Of a DNA stretch of 23,307 bases, positions 19,288-23,307 are shown piece after piece; position 1 is the stretch's first letter, and each line of letters opens with the position of its first letter. The DNA is taken from positions 1 through 23,307 of the forward strand of contig CANQKL010000006.1 in the NCBI GenBank assembly GCA_947624455.1. Direction: 5' to 3'. A program made the translations under genes and the position numbers. Origin of the DNA: an uncultured Clostridia bacterium. Lineage in GTDB: Bacteria; Bacillota; Clostridia; UMGS1883. The notes beneath the pieces are model-generated. The model made no database searches and was not told the DNA's origin. It worked only from the letters and a program-made list of their open reading frames with translations.

Positions 19288-20301
19288 TTATTCATTTTCA
19301 GAGGGAAGCCGCGCCCCGCCCCGTTCCGGCTCCGATTCATTATTCGGTGCGTAGCCGAGGTCGGCGACCAGCCAAGTCTGACCCCGCTTTTCCAAAGTGG
19401 CGGTCAGGCCGAGGTCGGCGGTCACGGTGAGGTCAAGTCCGCCCCCAAAGCTGTAGTCCGCGAAGCCCCAGGCCAATTCCTCCATGAATTTGGATTTTTC
19501 CTCGGGAGCCAAGTCCGCCGCCTCGGCGCGGACGGCGTCTATATCCGTCCCTATCGAGGCCAGATAAGTCTCGACCGAGGACAGTATGCGTCCAACGCCA
19601 AGATCGGGCAGGGTCAGCGTAATATTTATCCGCGCATAGCCGCCCTCGCGGTTCGCCTCTCCCAGAGAAAAGGTCGAATAGTCGGCCAGCCTGACAACGT
19701 AGTTTTTCAGCCGGGCGGAGTTCCCGTCTGTGGAGATATCGACCCCGGCAAAGTTGGTCAGGGCCTTTATCTGAGCGTACATTTCGTCGCCCATGAGCGA
19801 CTGGAGAGAACCGGCCAGTTTGCCGTCCATGTCCTGGCGGGCGGGACTTTCCGCGGCGGTAAGTTCCCGGGCGGCTTCAAAGTCCCCCGCAAGCAGGGAG
19901 GACATAAATTTGTCCGCCGCCGACCTTACCGCCATGCCGTCGGCTGGACTGAGGGTAACAGCCGGCTGGGCGGCCTCCTGAGCGGCGTCGGTTTCGCTGG
20001 CCGGAGCCGCTGGCTCCGTTGCGGATGTCTCGCCATGACCGCCAAGGGCGGCGGAAACACTTGGAGACTCGCTTGCTTTCGGGCTGCTTGAAGCTGACCG
20101 GGAGAGCGCGTCAGCGTCCCGAACTGCCGGGCCAGCCGCCGTCAGGCTTTCATCCGGCGAATCCTCGTCGGCGGCGGAATCGGCGGCCCGAATGTTGCCG
20201 TTCCCAGCCGTGGAAACGCTGGAAACAGCCTTGTCTTCACGGCCGCAGGCAGACAGGCAGAAGCTCAGCGCCAGAGCCGCCGCCAAAAGCTTGATCTTCA
20301 T
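19288..20301 (-). CDS. Lipoprotein of unknown function with a Ser/Ala/Glu-rich linker (337 aa)
   Basis: The lipobox is LSAC (Cys19). A low-complexity linker of about 100 residues, rich in Ser, Ala, Glu and Asp, spans about residues 20-125. The outer domain (about 125-325) begins AVRSAADKFMSSLLAGDFEA, a pattern seen in NTF2-like or DUF5105/DUF4878-type lipoprotein domains, and ends in beta strands (LDLTVTADLGLTATLEKRGQ). The ATG at 20301 follows GGAAGGAGC. The gene lies 20 nt after the DUF2318-like gene and 45 nt before the VanW-type gene, so these three envelope genes look like one operon. No specific function can be assigned. Confidence 0.82.
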   Translation of the reverse strand: MKIKLLAAALALSFCLSACGREDKAVSSVSTAGNGNIRAADSAADEDSPDESLTAAGPAVRDADALSRSASSSPKASESPSVSAALGGHGETSATEPAAPASETDAAQEAAQPAVTLSPADGMAVRSAADKFMSSLLAGDFEAARELTAAESPARQDMDGKLAGSLQSLMGDEMYAQIKALTNFAGVDISTDGNSARLKNYVVRLADYSTFSLGEANREGGYARINITLTLPDLGVGRILSSVETYLASIGTDIDAVRAEAADLAPEEKSKFMEELAWGFADYSFGGGLDLTVTADLGLTATLEKRGQTWLVADLGYAPNNESEPERGGARLPSENE

Positions 20302-20321
20302 TAGTTTGCTCCTTCCGGGTC

Positions 20322-21191
20322 TCAGCCGACGGCCTTTTGCCCAAGCTCCCTTATCTCGGCTTCCATTTCGTCAAAACGCTGATTGATCTCTATTGCCCGC
20401 TGAGCGTCAATATCCGAGTCGGCCAGCTCGTCGCAGAGATCTAAAAATTCCGTGCGAAGCGACTCAAAGGCCGCGATGTCGTCATGGTCGGAATTCATGG
20501 TCACGTCGTCCTGATATCCGTTAAACAGCTTTGTAATAGTCTCGGTGCGGTTGAGGAGGTAGTCCACGGTCACGGGCTGCTGTGGAACGGATATCTCGCC
20601 GCTGGTGTCATATTCCACCGCCCTGTCGCCGCCTTCGGTTATCTCCATATTCATGTAATCGCTTTCGGGATATACTGTGGCGTAATTGCCCTTGCCGCTG
20701 CGCAGGACGCCGAGCATATCCTTGCACTCCTCAAGAAAGTCCTTGCGTATCTCCAATGTGGTGTCATCCTCATATATGTAGTCGCTGAGAATGGGATAGG
20801 GGGTACATTCGTAACTGAGGACGCCAAGATCGTCATACATAGTCTCGCAGCCGCAGTTGTCGCAGACGACCGACGTGCCAGTGTCGGTATAGTGCGCCCT
20901 TACGCCGTCGTTGTAGTAGCAGCTGAGACAGTCGTCAAAGGCCAGACGAACCGTGCCGTCGCTGGCGATAACCGCCATTATTTTGGTGTCGAGGGGCTTG
21001 ACGCTGCGGAAGGTGACCTTATCCGTCGAAAGAGAGCTTTTCTTTATATTCACGTCCCTTACAGTGTTTCCGATGGCCTTTTCCACCGAAAAAGCGCCGA
21101 AACAAATGATCGCGACCGCCAGCACGCCCAGCAGCAGCTTGAAGTATGGGAACCTTTTGGTTTCCGTGTAATCCTCGTTATTTGCTTTCAT
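20322..21191 (-). CDS. Membrane-anchored DUF2318-like cysteine-rich protein (289 aa)
   Basis: One membrane helix lies at about residues 18-36. Then comes GTVRLAFDDCLSCYY with Cys88 and Cys91, VVCDNCGCETMYDD with Cys110, Cys113 and Cys115, and YECTPYPI with Cys129. This order (AFD-x-C-x2-C, C-x2-C-G, C-x-P-x-P) matches the DUF2318/FtrD-type Fe-S domain found with FTR1 iron permeases. No permease gene is nearby here. The C-terminal 90 residues are a helical, coiled-coil-like region absent from the short family members I know. The ATG at 21191 follows GAGGTG; a GTG at 21200 would lie within that site. It is the first gene of a minus-strand envelope operon. The role may be extracytoplasmic redox or iron handling, by family analogy only. 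Confidence 0.75.
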   Translation of the reverse strand: MKANNEDYTETKRFPYFKLLLGVLAVAIICFGAFSVEKAIGNTVRDVNIKKSSLSTDKVTFRSVKPLDTKIMAVIASDGTVRLAFDDCLSCYYNDGVRAHYTDTGTSVVCDNCGCETMYDDLGVLSYECTPYPILSDYIYEDDTTLEIRKDFLEECKDMLGVLRSGKGNYATVYPESDYMNMEITEGGDRAVEYDTSGEISVPQQPVTVDYLLNRTETITKLFNGYQDDVTMNSDHDDIAAFESLRTEFLDLCDELADSDIDAQRAIEINQRFDEMEAEIRELGQKAVG

Positions 21192-21209
21192 TTTTATCAC
21201 CTCATTTAC

Positions 21210-21238
21210 ATTATAGCTTATAATAAAAAAATAATCAA
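21210..21238 (-). promoter_or_regulatory. Promoter of the DUF2318-like operon
   Basis: On the minus strand TTGATT (21233-21238), a 17-bp spacer and TATAAT (21210-21215), about 18 nt upstream of the start codon. It is back to back with the plus-strand promoter at 21268. Confidence 0.72.
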
Positions 21239-21267
21239 CCTTTTTTATAATAAATTTTTATTTTTCA

Positions 21268-21296
21268 TTGACATATCAAATGAAATGATGTAAAAT
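21268..21296 (+). promoter_or_regulatory. Promoter of the Ppx/GppA-TrmL fusion and trxA
   Basis: TTGACA (21268-21273), a 17-bp spacer and TAAAAT (21291-21296). The leader to the ATG at 21318 is short and contains AAGGTGGG. Confidence 0.8.
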
Positions 21297-21317
21297 TATT
21301 GTAAAGAAGGTGGGTGT

Positions 21318-22709
21318 ATGAAAAATATCGCGGTCATCGACTTAGGCTCCAATTCTGTGCGTATGTCCGTCAACTCGGTTTTTCCCGACGGAAAGTGGAA
21401 AAATCAGCTCAAGCTCAGGGAAACTGTGCGCCTGGGGCAGGGGATGGAGGACGGCCGCCTGGAGGCGGGAGCCATGGAGCGGGTGCTGAAAGCGCTGGAA
21501 AGGTTCAGGCTCACCGCCGAATCGGCGGATTGCGGCGAGATAATCGCCACGGCTACCCAGGCCGTGCGCATCGCAAAGAACCGAGACGAGTTTTTGGCCG
21601 CGGCAAAGTCCAGGGCCGGGATTGATTTTCGCATACTGTCCGGCGAGGAGGAGGCCAGATACTCGTTCCTTGCGGTGAAGGAGACCTTGCCGTTAGAAAG
21701 CGGCCTTATCTTTGACACAGGCGGCGGCAGCACCGAGATTATGCTTGTGAAGAATCGCCGGCTGGTCAGGAGCGTAAGCACTCCCTGCGGCGCGGTGATG
21801 ATGACGGAACGCTACCGCGGGCGGCCTCAGGAGGAGATGTATCAGGCCATAGCGGCTGAAATAAAGGCCATACCCTGGCTTGAGGAGGCGTTCGGCCTGC
21901 CGGTATACGGCGTGGGAGGCAGCGCCCGGACTCTGGGCCAGCTATGTAAAAAGCGGCCCCTCAAAACCGACGAGCTTAACGGTTATGAGATAAGCCGCAA
22001 AACCGTTTGTATGCTTTACCAAAATATTTATGACACTCCGCCGGAAAAACGCGAGGATATCGAGGGAATGGATAAATCCCGGGCCGACGTGATATTGGCG
22101 GGGCTGACGCCGCTTCGGGCCATGATGGAGGCCCTTGACAGCCCCAAGCTTTACCTTTGCGCCTACGGCGTGAAGGAGGGGGTATTTTTCGAGCGAAAAA
22201 ATGAAATAATAAAAGGCAGCCCCAAGCTCAACATTGTCCTTGTCGAACCGGAGATCCCACAGAATACCGGCAATATTGCCCGAACCTGCGCCGCCGCCGG
22301 TCTGGCCCTTCATATGGTGAAGCCGCTGGGCTTTGACATCAGCGACAAGGCGCTTAAGCGGGCGGGGCTGGACTACTGGAATATGGTGGACGTCAGTTGT
22401 TACGAAAATTTGGAGGAGTTTTTTGAGCGGACCCAGGGCGGCAGGTATTTTTACGCCACCACCAAAGGCGGCCGCCCCTACACCGAGGCGGAGTACCGCC
22501 GCGGGGACTACATACTCTTCGGCAAGGAGACCCGAGGTCTCCCCGAGGAGCTGCTTCGGGCCGATCCCGACCGCTGCGTCCGTATACCTATGGCGGAGGG
22601 GGCAAGGAGCCTTAACCTCGGAAATTCCGCGGCGATAATCGCGTATGAGGCCCTGCGTCAGAACGACTTTTTCGGCCTAAAGCAAAAATCTGACTATTTG
22701 GAGGTATAA
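21318..22709 (+). CDS. Fusion of a Ppx/GppA phosphatase and a TrmL-type tRNA 2'-O-methyltransferase (463 aa)
   Basis: Residues 1 to about 300 are a complete short Ppx/GppA protein (exopolyphosphatase or pppGpp phosphatase, sugar-kinase/actin fold): DLGSNSVRMSV at 8-18, ATATQAVRIAKN, SGEEEARYSF, FDTGGGSTEI near 132-141, GVGGSARTL and the late YGVKEGVFF. Residues about 303-455 are a complete SPOUT methyltransferase of the TrmL type (2'-O-methylation of the tRNA wobble base 34): LNIVLVEPEIPQNTGNIART, ILFGKETRGLPEELL and RIPMAEGARSLNLGNSAAI. The join is in frame, and no ATG, GTG or TTG lies where TrmL normally begins, so a single polypeptide is the simplest reading. An A6 run (22196-22201) just before the join could slip; one frame over, TGA would end the phosphatase right there. 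The gene is followed by trxA after 3 nt. Confidence 0.88.
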   Translation: MKNIAVIDLGSNSVRMSVNSVFPDGKWKNQLKLRETVRLGQGMEDGRLEAGAMERVLKALERFRLTAESADCGEIIATATQAVRIAKNRDEFLAAAKSRAGIDFRILSGEEEARYSFLAVKETLPLESGLIFDTGGGSTEIMLVKNRRLVRSVSTPCGAVMMTERYRGRPQEEMYQAIAAEIKAIPWLEEAFGLPVYGVGGSARTLGQLCKKRPLKTDELNGYEISRKTVCMLYQNIYDTPPEKREDIEGMDKSRADVILAGLTPLRAMMEALDSPKLYLCAYGVKEGVFFERKNEIIKGSPKLNIVLVEPEIPQNTGNIARTCAAAGLALHMVKPLGFDISDKALKRAGLDYWNMVDVSCYENLEEFFERTQGGRYFYATTKGGRPYTEAEYRRGDYILFGKETRGLPEELLRADPDRCVRIPMAEGARSLNLGNSAAIIAYEALRQNDFFGLKQKSDYLEV

Positions 22710-22712
22710 ATC

Positions 22713-23030
22713 ATGCTGGAAATAACAAAAGACCAATTTAAACCGGAGGTATTGGACAGCCCTGTTCCTGTGCTGGTGGACTTTTTCGCCACCTGGTGCG
22801 GCCCTTGCAGGATGCTGGCGCCCACGGTTGAGGACATTGCCGCCGACTATGAGGATAAAATAAGGACAGTCAAGGCGGACGTGGATCAAATGCCCGATAT
22901 CGCCATGGAATACGGGATAATGAGCATACCCACTCTTATGGTTTTTAAGGGCGGAGAGGTCGCCGGAAAAATGGTGGGCGTTTCGGAATACGATGAGATC
23001 GCGGATATGGTGGATGGAGCGATAGCTTGA
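22713..23030 (+). CDS. trxA: Thioredoxin (105 aa)
   Basis: A canonical thioredoxin: active site WCGPC with Cys29 and Cys32, the buried DFFATWCGPCRMLAP block, cis-proline segment MSIPTLMVFKGGE and usual length. It reduces protein disulfides in the cytosol using thioredoxin reductase, which is not in this window. The ATG at 22713 lies 3 nt after the stop of the phosphatase-methyltransferase gene. The GGAGG ribosome site is inside the last codons of that gene, so the two are translationally coupled. Confidence 0.96.
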   Translation: MLEITKDQFKPEVLDSPVPVLVDFFATWCGPCRMLAPTVEDIAADYEDKIRTVKADVDQMPDIAMEYGIMSIPTLMVFKGGEVAGKMVGVSEYDEIADMVDGAIA

Positions 23031-23044
23031 GTCCAAGCTCCGCT

Positions 23045-23068
23045 GGCCGCCGAAACTCCTTGGCGGCC
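23045..23068 (+). terminator. Hairpin after trxA
   Basis: GGCCGCC and GGCGGCC pair around a 10-nt loop, followed only by TTCCC. It lies between trxA and sigK; termination strength is uncertain. Confidence 0.4.
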
Positions 23069-23102
23069 TTCCCGCACCGCTGATTTTAATACAACCAATA
23101 GT

Positions 23103-23132
23103 GTAACATTGCCCCGTGGAGCCACATATTAT
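23103..23132 (+). promoter_or_regulatory. Possible sigma-E-type promoter of sigK
   Basis: GTAACATT (23103-23110) and CATATTAT (23125-23132), 14 bp apart, partly match the mother-cell sigma-E -35 and -10 elements (CATACA-T type). The position 22 nt before the ATG would fit; the match is imperfect. Confidence 0.35.
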
Positions 23133-23153
23133 ACTCCATAGGGAGGTTATACT

Positions 23154-23307
23154 ATGGTTTTATCTATCCTGCTCGGCTGCCTGAGCGGACTGTTCATGTC
23201 CGGTCAGATTCAGGACTCGTGCTTCCCCAAGCCTCTTTCAAAGGAGGAGGAGGACAGGTGCATCGAGCTTATGGCCCAGGGCGACCGGGCGGCAAAAAAT
23301 ACGCTGA
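23154..23307 (+). CDS. sigK: RNA polymerase sporulation sigma factor SigK, 5' part only
   Basis: The first 51 codons are visible; the gene runs off the right edge. A hydrophobic leader (MVLSILLGCLSGLFMSG) is followed by CFPKPLSKEEEDRCIELMAQ and GDRAAKNTL, which matches the pro-sequence and the start of region 2 in SigK (F-P-x-P-L-S-x-x-E-E, L-M-A-x-G-D). SigK directs late mother-cell transcription during spore formation. The hydrophobic leader suggests a membrane-held precursor needing proteolysis. The ATG at 23154 follows GGGAGG. Whether the gene is interrupted by a skin-like element cannot be seen here. SigE is a less likely alternative, because its leader differs. Confidence 0.85.
   Translation, partial: MVLSILLGCLSGLFMSGQIQDSCFPKPLSKEEEDRCIELMAQGDRAAKNTL

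Noticed and set aside
1..23307. tRNA, rRNA or CRISPR loci
   Set aside because: No cloverleaf with a T-loop GTTCRA motif and CCA end, no conserved rRNA stretches and no regular long-repeat/spacer array were seen on either strand.

Overview
The window looks like a chromosomal segment of a spore-forming, anaerobic, Gram-positive Clostridia (probably an Oscillospiraceae/Ruminococcaceae relative). This rests on the start of a sporulation sigma factor of the SigK type at the right edge, a stand-alone Spo0A effector domain, a rubrerythrin/rubredoxin pair behind a PerR-like box, consensus sigma-A promoters (TTGACA/17 bp/TATAAT) and strong AGGAGG-type ribosome sites. Most of the window is GC-rich. The stretch from about 12.4 to 17.8 kb is visibly richer in A+T and looks accessory. 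Family names come from reading motifs by eye; no database search was run.

Layout, left to right. (1) 3-2895: the 3' part of a large LamG/Ig-type surface protein with a coupled 60-residue peptide gene, then hairpins. (2) 2946-7015: an XRE regulator on the minus strand, divergent from an apparent operon of serine O-acetyltransferase, DHHW-family protein and MBOAT acyltransferase; the last two look like a cell-surface O-acetylation pair. (3) 7065-9230: a promoter, a zinc-ribbon membrane protein, a four-helix membrane protein with an acidic tail, and a terminator. (4) 9236-9588: a non-coding stretch packed with consecutive hairpins. (5) 9589-12351: an SMC/ABC-like ATPase (minus), a membrane-anchored lipase-like gene broken by a frameshift, and a Spo0A C-terminal-domain protein. 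(6) 12356-17852: an accessory island that starts with a rubredoxin 3' fragment. It holds an XRE regulator with operators abutting both divergent -10 boxes, a stalk-domain secreted protein, a ricin-lectin/C39-like protease, IS-end-like direct repeats, a fragment of a second lipase gene, a ribbon-helix-helix regulator with palindromes in both divergent promoters, and two zinc-ribbon proteins. (7) 17853-21191, minus strand: DUF2318-like Fe-S membrane protein, lipoprotein, VanW-type lipoprotein, reverse rubrerythrin, rubredoxin. (8) 21268-23307, plus strand: an in-frame fusion of a Ppx/GppA phosphatase to a TrmL-type tRNA 2'-O-methyltransferase, thioredoxin, and the 5' end of sigK.

Most notable: the Ppx/GppA-TrmL fusion; the compact rubrerythrin control region, where a stop codon, a 17-bp palindrome, a perfect promoter and a PerR-like box overlap; the paired lipase-3'/rubredoxin-3' fragments, which suggest an old tandem duplication with a cassette at the junction; the mirror-image operator architecture at 12.74-12.81 kb; a receiver-less Spo0A-like protein; a rubredoxin with C-x-C in place of C-x-x-C; and the hairpin cluster at 9.24-9.59 kb.
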